Shown: positions 12,945-22,841 of the stretch, piece by piece
Layout of the letters: the number at the start of each line of letters is the position of its first letter
Numbering within the stretch: position 1 is the first letter of the stretch
Assembly: GCA_032622095.1 (NCBI GenBank)
Contig: CP136066.1
Location: forward strand, 199,124,064-199,188,063
DNA: 64,000 nt
Source of the DNA: Siphonodentalium dalli
Lineage: Eukaryota; Mollusca; Scaphopoda; Gadilida; Siphonodentaliidae
Reading direction: 5' to 3'
Position numbers and translations under genes: made by a program
Notes under the pieces: model-generated
What the model saw: only the letters and a program-made list of their open reading frames with translations
Database searches by the model: none
Told to the model about the DNA's origin: nothing

Positions 12945-13324
12945 TAATGAGCATACGGGGTTGTGAAGAACAAAGATAAGAGAAAACTAGAACGAATGTG
13001 TCTATCATTCATAATTATGCTTCTTTTGTGTGGAATAATTGCACGGCTGGTGAATCGAAATTGTTAGAACACACACAGACTGAATCAGCACATATAATAA
13101 TTGGAACTGCTGGGAATTGTTGTAGTGATTAATTATTGACAGAAATAGAATGAAAGAAACTATCGAAAAAGTGAGCGAAATTAAAGCTTGCTCAATTCTA
13201 TAACATGACTTGAATATCAAACCCGCCGAACTTATAAGACCATTTCCCAAGGCATTCGACTTACTTCAAGTGGATACCCATTCAGACATGGTAACATGAG
13301 CCATCACGTTTGTTGTTGTAACTC
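12945..13324. other. Non-coding stretch, nothing recognised
   Basis: No splice-bounded coding exon, repeat array or hairpin seen. Confidence 0.35.
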
Positions 13325-13600
13325 TTCACATATATCACTCATACTGCATGTTATTACATTTTGGAATGAATTATCAGATGGCGCGAAGATTTGCGAAACG
13401 ATTTCCGAATTCAAACATTCCTGAAAGAAGATTGCACATAACCTCCACAAATCGAAAAGTGTATCGTGACAAAACCAGCCCAAAATATCCAATAGCACCC
13501 GATCAGAAACCAGCTGAGAAGTTATTTTTGTACCATTTGTCACGTGACTGGTCGGAATTTCCCATTTGTCACGTGACGTGTTTTTGAAAGCCGGTCAAAT
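13325..13600 (+). pseudogene. Probable LINE reverse-transcriptase C-terminal remnant
   Basis: In one plus frame the sequence reads HVITFWNELSDGAKICETIS followed by EFKHS and stops. This resembles the end of many non-LTR retrotransposon ORF2 proteins (hydrophobic..WN.L......A.SL..FK). Stops and the absence of upstream RT sequence mark it as a 5'-truncated, decayed fragment. A duplicated CCATTTGTCACGTGAC motif follows at about 13536-13577. Confidence 0.45.
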
Positions 13601-15785
13601 TATCTCACCTGCAGACAACAATTTCATCAAAATTCATTTTATTTTCTGTTTTATTTTCAAAATACAATTGGCAACAATGTTCGAACAATAACAGTATACA
13701 ATGATATGTGCTACATTATTCTGGAACATAAAAGCGGATACATTTCACGCCGATTTACTGTTCAATTTTAGTGGATTCGGAAACAAAAATAATTTCAGTG
13801 TTCACTGACAAGTTTGCACAAGCGGAAAATTAACCTGCATCTACAAATGAAAACTATTTAAGGATTAACTATCATGTGGACTGTTTTTATGGAGATGTAA
13901 CCGTGAGGTAAGTGGTCATAACTTGTATGTAAAACCCGTTAATACTAAGTGACACCAAAGGTGTTTTTAATCAATTTTATATTGGCAAAAGTTAACACGA
14001 ACAATTTCAAAACGAGGCTCTTTATATTGAAACCTGATGATTTATTAAGTCAATCCTGCGCGAGTGCAAATGCGCCCAAAACATTACGCATTCTTCTTCT
14101 CCAAAATCAATGACGCGTCGATGTAATTATGGTTGTCATTATGACCTTCTTGCAGGTTTATCGAGAAATAATTGCAACTAGTCACGTGGTCGCCGACCAA
14201 TCGGCATACTGGATTTAGTGATTATCACACTCAGTATGTAAATATTGTCCATTGTATGTTTGCGGCTTGACGGACAATCCAGAGCACTCCTCATTGTATA
14301 CTCGAATGTACACGATTTGACGAACGTTATGCTTTCATGGTGTTCGCCAATCTCTACCAGAGCGCACCAGTTATACGTCCTTTCTGACTCTGTCACCGAC
14401 AGGGTACTAGTCTGTGTTTCTATATTTAGCATGGCGTTTTCCAGCAAAAATGGCGGAACCCGATCGCTCCAAAGTCAAATTTTATATGTGCTTTGAGAAC
14501 AATTCCCGCACTAAAACATAATGACAGAATGGAAAATCAGAGCTGTAGTTTTTGTTTACGATTTTCGCAAGCTACTCGTCAAAATTGCAGCAAATTAGAA
14601 CTCTTGTGTTTGACTTGCCGTACGAGTTGTGACAATATCGCACACGTGCATTTAGACTTTTGTTTGATAACATAATCGGAGAACCGAATCACACCGTTTC
14701 GAAATATAGTTCCTCAGTTCTAGTGGGACTTTTCAGACAATATGTTCAAAATTTACACAAATTTTGTTCGATATTTTGTGTGTTTAACAAGAGCATCATG
14801 TTGCTTTATTCGCTTATTATATATCTTAATATCGCAGAAGTGCACCAAATGTGGGTAAAATGTCGCCGACAGCAGCGGTCTTACCGAGTCATCAAGGGAG
14901 GTAAACCCTGCATGGAGTTTTGGTGTTCGCAACAGACACAATATGCATGATAGTATTACAGGTTCACAGTCACTACCAATTGACCAGGGCATTGATACCG
15001 TTTCAAGAGTACATAAATGCATACCCAACCGGAGGAGCCAAGCACTCATGAAGGAAAACTCATGTGCTGGGACACACGTGTAAACAGTTTTGAAATACAT
15101 GTATTGAATATCACAAGTACCAATGTATAATCATGTGTTATTGGGAACGTAATAATCTTTACACTAATCCCTGACTACCGATAACCGTGTCACCATAGCA
15201 TGGACAGCCAATGTTACGGTAGCGGATGAAATGCACCACAGCTAGCCAGATACACAACAGTAGATAATTCGATGTTATATATGTCAGTTATAAAAGTATA
15301 AATCGCAATGGACTCTGGTTTGCTTGGATGCTTATGTGTTGGTGGCACACATCATGGTGATGACAGTTATGGTTCACATTCTTCTATTAAACGAACATGG
15401 CTCTAAATTATATCTACATACTTTGGAATGAAAGATAAGATCGGTCGATCCATAGAAGAAATTTCGGTCAACACAAAGGTGGAGTCTGAAATTAATGGTC
15501 CAGCAGCCCGAAATACTAATTTGGTCATGTGAGGTTTATACTGTGGTATTTTTTCTTTAAAAAAAAGTTTCAGAATGCTTCTATGATGTTTTATGAATGT
15601 AGCGCTTCTGGGTGCACGTACGGGGGTTGAGTTCGTCACCAGTTAAGAGTTGGGGTTGATATGAAAAAGGTTACGTGCTACATTCGCGCAACATAAATCC
15701 ATTAATGCATAACTATTTGTTTTATTATCGAAATACCACTTCGGCATAGATATCAAATGTGCGAACTTGGCACCCGCTACAATGG
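13601..15785. other. Long non-coding stretch
   Basis: I found no exon I can defend. A plus-strand frame after a possible acceptor at about 14960 ends in VHKCIPNRRSQALMKENSC and then a stop, but neither strand shows a family signature. No tandem arrays; sequence composition is even. Confidence 0.35.
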
Positions 15786-15847
15786 TATTGACCGATATTG
15801 ACCGGTATTGACCGATATTGACCGATATTGACCGGTATTGACCGATA
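15786..15847. repeat. 10-bp tandem repeat (TATTGACCGR)n
   Basis: About six consecutive TATTGACCGA or TATTGACCGG units. Confidence 0.9.
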
Positions 15848-16427
15848 TGTTGCCGACTATATTACGTACGTCAGACGCATGTACTGCCTCCTACGATCCT
15901 AATTAAAGATGCACGCCTTCTCCGATTTGTAACCAAATTAGTAAAAATTCCACGCTTACTGTATTAAAGATGTCCATTTTAATGTGTGTTCGCTTGCTAC
16001 AAATAAAAACGTGTTAAAGCGTAATATCTTGTAATTCGATATCTGAGCACTTAAACCTGTTATTAACGGAATCATGTTTAAAGACATAATATTTTATTAT
16101 GGACTTGTTCGGATGCGTGAAATTGATAAGTTAGCACTCAGGCGCTATGCCAACCTGGGGAATGTAGCATTCTACTAACATCGCCGAAAATTTCAAAGAA
16201 ATCGACCACACCACTCCATAGAAAACATCGTCTGAACTACGCTCAATTGTAAATATTTACATCTCGATTCGGGACGCAAATATCGGCGATAATCTAACAG
16301 AAATGATTTCGCCATCGACAGTCATTGCATTTAATTAATATATAAGAATGACGGTGTGTATCGTCGATTTTGGATTAACATTCGTAACAAATAACTACTT
16401 TGAGCAAGATTATTCTCAATTTCTATT

Positions 16428-16497
16428 TGATCACCCTACCGGAGTGTTTCACATCACTTTAATGATCACCCTACCGGAGTGTTTCACATCACTTTAA
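16428..16497. repeat. 35-bp perfect tandem duplication
   Basis: TGATCACCCTACCGGAGTGT... occurs twice head to tail without a visible difference, so the duplication is young. Confidence 0.9.
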
Positions 16498-17354
16498 GTG
16501 TTTCCTGGATTAGAACATGTACCAAATTATGCATTGTAGTGTTGTTGTGTGCAATCTGGTGGGATATATTTAAGAGGTCATAGACAATACAACATATGCG
16601 TGTTAACACTAACCTTTCACTTGAACAAGCAGCACGAACATCACCAAAACAAAAAAGTAATGGTCATCCATTAATCCCTATTAGTTACTAGTGCTATTGC
16701 TGATGAGTGTGATTCAATTGTATTTGTCGGGGAGCTGCTGTACAGCAATTTATACACGATAGGCACCATTTATAACTTCCTGTTACAAGGACATTGATAT
16801 TTGCATGTTCGTAACGGATAACCTTGACGTCTTGAGGTTCGAACATGTGGTGTTTATTTTGCCCTTCCGATGCGCTTGAACTAAAGTGTTTATATCCAGA
16901 TTTTCATTTCTGTGGGAAATCGAGTTTAAAGTTTTGACCCCCCCCGGTTCACACGTTCTTATTCTGTTTTGAATACACAGCGGGTATGATAGCTGGTGCA
17001 AACATACTATTGTATGGCGAGTTTAGAGACAAAACTTATGATATATTTGCTGTAATCACGAAAAAATTGTTTTTTTGACATAGAACAATTTGTGTAAATG
17101 GTTCTGTTTTTTCCCCGTGCTATAGTGATTTTTGTGTTTTTAATCATATAAATGTAAAAAAAATCCCAAATCACGCCATTATCTGTGATTATTTTAACCA
17201 AATACTTATCCTAGAAATAAGATGTTCATTCCTCGGAGAGAGAAAGCAACTATTTCCAACTAAACTTCGCTGGCACTCTACCAACATTTTAGCACTGAAA
17301 TTTATTTGAAAATGTGGCACAAAATAAATAGATTAATTGGTCCACAGTGGCGAT

Positions 17355-17515
17355 AGAGAGGATCTCCAACTCGTTAAGTTGGGATATAATATTTGTTGAA
17401 AAGAGTTTGATAAATGTGAGTCACGGCGAGTCGTAGACGAGTTGTGTATCAAATTTATCAAACGGGTTTCATAAAATCTTATATCCCAAGATAACGAATT
17501 AAAGATCTTGTATAT
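17355..17515. repeat. Decayed hairpin or MITE
   Basis: CCAACTCGTTAAGTTGGGATATAA near 17369 is loosely inverted as TTATATCCCAAGATAACGA near 17480, with a second inner pair GTTTGATAAAT / ATTTATCAAAC. A half-copy (CCAACGAGTTATGTCGGGATATAAGA) lies at about 50461-50487. Confidence 0.5.
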
Positions 17516-18995
17516 CACATGAAAAAAACTAGAGCTTTATGCCTGCTTAACAACATCAAAAATCTTTAAATGAAGCTGAAAAATGAACGTAAAATGCATA
17601 CATGCACGGCGTTGGATGAGACGCTTCATAACCGTATACGACAGTATTGCGCGCTCTGCCTTGCGACGAAACATATAGTTCCCCAATTTGCCTCTTTGTT
17701 TTTGTGTCTATTTTCGTTAGTGCAGGGAAGTTGGACAATAATTGAACTTTAACGAACAAATCAATCATTTCTGCAATGCCTGGTATTGGTGTCAAGCGCA
17801 GCTTTTCTAAATACTATTAATCCGTGAGATAATTTACTTGGCGCGATGCCAAGTATCCCGGGAAGCACTCGGCGATTACCCACTAGTGAGAGATAAGACA
17901 ATATGTAATGGATTTTTCAATGATATTGTAGGGGTTTCATGTGATATAGAACACTATAGCACTGTCAAGAAAGTGAGTTTTTGAGATGGAACAGATTTAC
18001 ACATCCTCTCATTCAAATTTGGTGTATGTTAGACACGATATCTGGTGACTTTCTGACAAACAAACCCCGCACCGAATCGAACGATACCAATATATCATTT
18101 TCCCGCTAAAGTAGAGAAAGAACAGTTTAGTTCTGACGCGATGCTTCCTATTGAACCATTGAGATATAGTGAATTCTATTAAATTGGATGATGATACTAT
18201 ACATACAATATATACATTGATTACCGCAATATGGTGTTTGTTATGATAATTGGTATATGTCCGTATGTGCAGTTGGGTAAATGAATATAGCGACGCACTG
18301 GTGATTTTTTCTGTGGCATCGGACACATATATGTGTCCTCAGAATCTATGTCATCTGACATATCTACAGTCATACACTAGGTCAAATGACACACCTGCAC
18401 ACAAGCCTGTGTCGGTCAAATAGGTCATCTGACACATACACTTACTAAGAATGATCAAAATGTGTTTTTCTGAGTGTGTCATATGAACCTCTTGGTGCCA
18501 AATGTGTCGGTTTAGTTCGGGGATTTGACAACATGTACTAGTATCAATTGTCCCCAAACGATAAAAGGTGAAAATAATTAATTTGAATAAAATTGAGTAT
18601 CAAATATACTAAACTTGAGGTATAGGATATCTGATACCGGGGTAGTAATTTTGTTTAAAGAGATTCTTTCTCTTGTTCTGGTTTGGGGGAAATTGATACA
18701 AGTCTATGTGGCCCAAGCCATGAATCAAACTGACACACTTGGTTTCAAGGAGGGTCAGACCTGTGACATGGGTATCACATCAGCAATCCAGGCAGGAGCA
18801 TCCCCAATCCGATCACCTTGCTGCCAAAACTCAAATAGACTGCCTTTGGAATAGGCACATGTACACTGATATTAACACGATGGGAGGTATGGGTTAAGTA
18901 AGCTATATAATTCAAGTTCATATAGATGTAGTTTATTAAAACTAACTAAATAAATATATATGTTTGTTATAAAATAGTATACATATTTATTCGAA
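17516..18995. other. Non-coding stretch left of the palindrome
   Basis: Several loose copies of a TGTCATCTGACACAT-like motif occur between 18325 and 18500. Otherwise nothing recognised. The last 120 bp is A+T only in long runs and borders the left palindrome arm. Confidence 0.4.
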
Positions 18996-19337
18996 ATTTT
19001 GTTGAATACATAATTGAAGCCATTGTATTTTGATACATAGAGTATATACGGAATGTAAACAGACGACAAACTGGAAGTCAAAGATCACCTGACACTATTT
19101 CCGGTTATGGAACGAACGTTTAAGATCACAATTTATAGAGTGGGTTTATTGAATGGAATAAGGGTAGGATCATGTAATAAAAACAATTATCGAAGTAAAT
19201 GATTCAGCCCTAGCGCCAACTTAATATGTCTCAGATGTCGAAATATAACTATATTAACCCAAACAACAGACTTCAATTCCACCGCACGAGCGCCGAATGT
19301 GGTCACATTACAGTCTGGTTGGAATACAGAACATTAA

Positions 19338-19574
19338 CCCTCTCATGGCGGGAGCTGCGCTGATGCAGCCTTAAATAACCTTTACCAATACCAATGCATA
19401 GGGATCCTCGCATATATACGAAAATGCACTGGCTTACAAGATCAATGTAAATATTGTTTTATTCGATGCATTATCTTATATATGCAAGGTGCCCTTGGGG
19501 CGACTCGCATATATAAGAAAATACATTGGCACAGGGTTTTCGCAAAATTCCTGGAAGCTCCAGTCATGAAAGGG
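19338..19574. mobile_element. piggyBac-like MITE in left arm
   Basis: Flanked by TTAA (19334-19337 and 19575-19578). Ends are inverted: CCCTCTCATGGCGGGAGCT and AGCTCCAGTCATGAAAGGG. TTAA targets plus CCCT(T/C)TCA termini are the hallmark of piggyBac-family ends. The interior has two TGCATT..TATATATGCGAG-type hairpin blocks, the first partly eroded. Confidence 0.75.
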
Positions 19575-20023
19575 TTAAAGACGCTACGCGCTCCAGAGTT
19601 CACGATGTTCACGATTTGATTACCATTTATTTTACCCCCGCTACAGATAGCTTGTATAGACAACCCATGCAGTATGACGTCACATAACCCATTGTATTAT
19701 CCCTGCTAGGTAGTATTGGTCAATTATGGAATCCACACGCTGTGTGAGATTAGCAATTTATGATACTATTTTAGCTACGTGGCGAGGTCTACAAAATCGG
19801 CGTCACTGTATAGGAATTCCGACGATCGACCAATTGGATCCATCGCTTTACAGCTAAATGTTGTGATTGGCTCACATGTGCTGACGTAATGCTTCTTGGA
19901 ATTTAAGTAATGGGACTCACTGCTTAGATCAGACTCTGGAACGCGTTGTTTAATTAATAGTCTGTATTCCAATCAGTCTGGTCGCATACATGTATTATAT
20001 GTATTGACATCAGAGCAGCTCGT

Positions 20024-20257
20024 CTAGGCATGGTCTATTACGTCGTAAATATGCTGGAGGTCTTCTGTGTTAGCGGCGCCCACAGGTTGGAGATATGTTG
20101 TGTTATCGGCACCATCTGGCGGTTCGTCTGTGTTAGAGTGGAAGCCCTGTTGTCTATCCATGTGATAGTATGATGCTGGAGTGATGTTCATCGGCATATC
20201 ATAGTCGTCAGGAACAAATGCCTTGTGTATAGCATTGTATATAAACTTGTACTGATC
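20024..20257 (-). CDS. Receptor tyrosine phosphatase C-terminal exon, left-arm copy
   Basis: After the acceptor TTGCAG the frame opens DQYKFIYNAIHKAFVPDDYD, which matches the last helix of PTP domains ((T/D)QY.FIY.A(I/L)), and continues into a short cytoplasmic tail ending DLQHIYDVIDHA before a stop. The tail contains tyrosines in TTYLQP and IYDVI. The frame is fully intact, 77 codons. No phosphatase exon precedes it within the arm: homology to the connected copy ends about 20 bp before the penultimate exon. It is therefore an orphan exon, or an alternative last exon of the minus-strand gene upstream at 39-63 kb, about 19 kb away. Confidence 0.75.
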   Translation of the reverse strand, partial: DQYKFIYNAIHKAFVPDDYDMPMNITPASYYHMDRQQGFHSNTDEPPDGADNTTYLQPVGAANTEDLQHIYDVIDHA

Positions 20258-21503
20258 CTGCAATGATGAACATGTACATGTTACTTGGCAATATGGCGTT
20301 TTATATTCTGTCTCGGTAATAAGTATATTGTATTTATAATTTCATCGAAAACTACGGCCATAATCGAGCACGGAAACTTCAGTGGCCAGTCCATAAAGTA
20401 CCAAGCGCCGTCGTCTATAAATGGTCTCGATATGACCGAAATGGGGGCTGATTCCTGTATCTGGATAAATGCTGTACGTTTTAGGGCTGGTGGTTTTTAC
20501 ATGCAGTCCACGTTAGTAATTAAATTACCCTTACGGTCGCGATTCCTCCAATATTTAATGGGATTCACGTCCTTGGAACTGGTTCATCCGAAATGGCATA
20601 ACATTATATGTAAACCATGACACAATTGATTGCCTTTGTACTTATTTTCATTATTTATAACTCTCCTATAAGGACATCTCGCAGTAAACATTACTGTTAA
20701 AGTGGAGATACCGATAAATGTCCAATCAGTCCAATAGTATACCAACATTTAATAAAAAAACATTACGGTATTATTAGAAAAGGTCAAACATATTCGGAGT
20801 AAAATATTTGAACGTACTATATACACGACTAGTATTGTTGACAAATCACTGTATGACTGTAACGAATCTTTCATATTAACATGCAAGTGGTCGCACGTTG
20901 CAATCGCTAAGCCTATGTTAGTGTTACCCCGGTACGTGTCAATAAACAACAATATTCGCGTCCAACCAGGGAGTAAGTTTTTCTCTGTTACTACGAAACA
21001 CGAACATCTGTTGATATGTTCAGTGACGTTGTATAGGGACAATTTTGGCAATGTTTGACATGTTAGATGTGTCAGTGTGGGAACTTGAGACTACATCGCT
21101 TGATTCGTGGTATCTAGAAGACGCATACCAATATATATGTGTGTATGTATGGACATTGGCGAAAAAGTATTTATCAAATTAAATGAGCACATTAAAATTA
21201 GGTTCTGATGGTCTAATTTCGACTCTCAAATAAGGAAAGTATTAACATGCACCTTTTGATTTTTTGTTGGGCTAGCAAACATTCCAATGATAGTCTCTGA
21301 TAAAGAGCGCCAATTAAAATTGGATTAGAAACAAATTAGATAAGACTGTGCATTCGCAGTTATGTCAATTCTGTGTTTATTTTCAACGTAAAACTAATGG
21401 ATGCTTTTGTTGAGTTTTGCGATGCGTCTGTGCAAATGATGGTGATTTCAAATATTGTTCAATCTTCGCTTCCCTTGTAAGCTGAACCTTACCTTCAGAC
21501 AGT

Positions 21504-22079
21504 TTGATTAAATTTGGTGTCGAGTCAGACCATGGTCTTCAAACTCAACAACTATGTTTCTTAAGTTATATAGATGTATATCTATACTTTTATGCGCAAT
21601 CCGCGCTAAAATGTGTTATCACTGCTGATAATCCTGTCTCAACTCCATCCATGACCCCGACGATGCCAGATTGGCAAGTTTGGTGGAAATCGAAAACAGC
21701 CCTTTTCTGTCCCCTACCCGATCCCGTCGTTTATAACTACGCCGTAATTATCTTTAACACAAATATGCCATATGTTGGACACACAACTGTTAAACGATTT
21801 GACCATGTACGTGTGGGTGAAATTGTCTTGAGTCAGGTCACTTACGTTGGCAATGACAACTCAAGTTACACGTATTGGTATCTCAACCTGACTAATAGTG
21901 GAGATACTCTGACATTTGTTACAATGGCCAATCGATCTTACAACGAAAGAAGAGCACGTAAATGCAAACATATTGTTTATACAAAAAATTTTAATAACAA
22001 CGTAACACTCTTATTGGAAATTTTCGGCCACATGGCCTTCTTCAGCCAAAACAAGTTATACAGGTACAATCAATATTAA
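21504..22079 (+). CDS. Intact 191-codon frame, unknown, antisense to the phosphatase intron
   Basis: I do not recognise this. The frame lies in last-intron DNA on the opposite strand from the phosphatase exon. It has a WQVWW motif and several N-glycosylation sequons (NSS, NLT, NRS, NVT), which suits an extracellular segment. In the right arm the corresponding frame has a stop where the left reads TYWYL. In the copy near 43080-43250 only a diverged block YTYGCLNLTNTVDTLTLVT remains. Upstream, the third copy opens MKQLIAFVLIFIVYNS (42145), which resembles a signal peptide; the same place in the left arm (20618) has the start but then stops. It could be a nested gene decaying differently in each copy, or chance. 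Confidence 0.3.
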   Translation: MIKFGVESDHGLQTQQLCFLSYIDVYLYFYAQSALKCVITADNPVSTPSMTPTMPDWQVWWKSKTALFCPLPDPVVYNYAVIIFNTNMPYVGHTTVKRFDHVRVGEIVLSQVTYVGNDNSSYTYWYLNLTNSGDTLTFVTMANRSYNERRARKCKHIVYTKNFNNNVTLLLEIFGHMAFFSQNKLYRYNQY

Positions 22080-22841
22080 TGTTGACTCTAATTTAACAAG
22101 TCCGTTTGATAGTCACACCTTTGATTCGACGTTTGTGCCTCGATCGAAGATGACGTAATTATATAACGTTGCTTTCACATGTGCCGTGAATTCGATTGCG
22201 AATTCAGTCCATTCGGAATCCGCGTGTCCAAATCGCCTGATCCAGGCCTCTTCCTTCACAAGACGCAACTGTAGTCCACCATTTACCATGTCCAGAACGG
22301 AAAACATTAGGTCACGGGCACAATGTCCATTTAAATTGAAATGAGAATAAACAGGCTTCTCAATATTGTCTATATCCCGGATATGTTCTTTCATCCGTTC
22401 CCCTAATGTGCGTTCTGTTTCACCAATATAAACACCTGTTCAGCATTTCCTACATGACAAACAATAAACCACATTTTGTGTTTTACAATTAACATTATGC
22501 CAAACAGTATACGACTTTGTTTTCACGGAGTTCATTACTGGTTCAAATGAAATTGAACTACATACTTTACAGTCTTTACCACACAGGGGAACAGGACCCG
22601 GTGTCGAGCGGACCAAACGTTTTGTCTTTGTGTGTACCAATATATCACAGATATTTGAGTCTCTCCTGAACGCAACAAGTGGAGGCTCAGAAAACACTTT
22701 TTTCATCCGTTCCGAGTCATGGAGCACGTTCATGTGTTTTTGCGTTATCGACCTAATGTCCGGAAGATTATTCGAGAACGTGGCGACTAGAGGAACTCTT
22801 GTTGTTGCAGCCTTTTCGCGCTTTTTCCTGTGTAGAAGTAA
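22071..22841 (-). pseudogene. Penelope-like element, inverted 3' portion
   Basis: Reads on the minus strand as the last ~240 codons of the PLE protein: the basic linker HRKKREKAATTR, the cysteine block LCGKDCKVC, and the GIY-YIG nuclease start, ending VESKV and a stop at 22113. One nonsense change is visible: the glycine codon before TGVYIGE is TGA (22440-22442), where the plus-strand copy has GGA. No frameshift otherwise. It joins the 5' part of the plus-strand copy head to head at 22841/22842 and is the mirror image of 24249-25019. Confidence 0.9.

Larger units (their letters stand above)
18996..22070. repeat. Left arm of a large palindrome (host segment)
   Basis: From TTTTGTTGAATACATAATTG this is the reverse complement of the right arm, which ends TGTATTCAACAAAA at 28645, and the correspondence runs through to TACAAT at 22065-22070. 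Small differences are scattered throughout. The segment holds the C-terminal exon and last-intron DNA of a receptor phosphatase, one piggyBac-like MITE, and a single copy (about 20510-20572) of the 60-mer that forms the minisatellite at 40271-42082. It is also homologous to 38165-43250 in the same orientation. The outer edge is truncated relative to the other two copies, which continue further. Confidence 0.9.

Noticed and set aside
14753-15100. Possible exon on either strand near 14960-15070
   Set aside because: Acceptor-like sites exist, but neither the plus reading (VHKCIPNRRSQALMKENSC) nor the minus reading shows a known pattern.
20285-20620. 111-codon frames at 20285-20620 (+) and 27044-27379 (-)
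   Set aside because: Mirror images in last-intron DNA of both arms; no splice or domain signal, and the third copy is broken.
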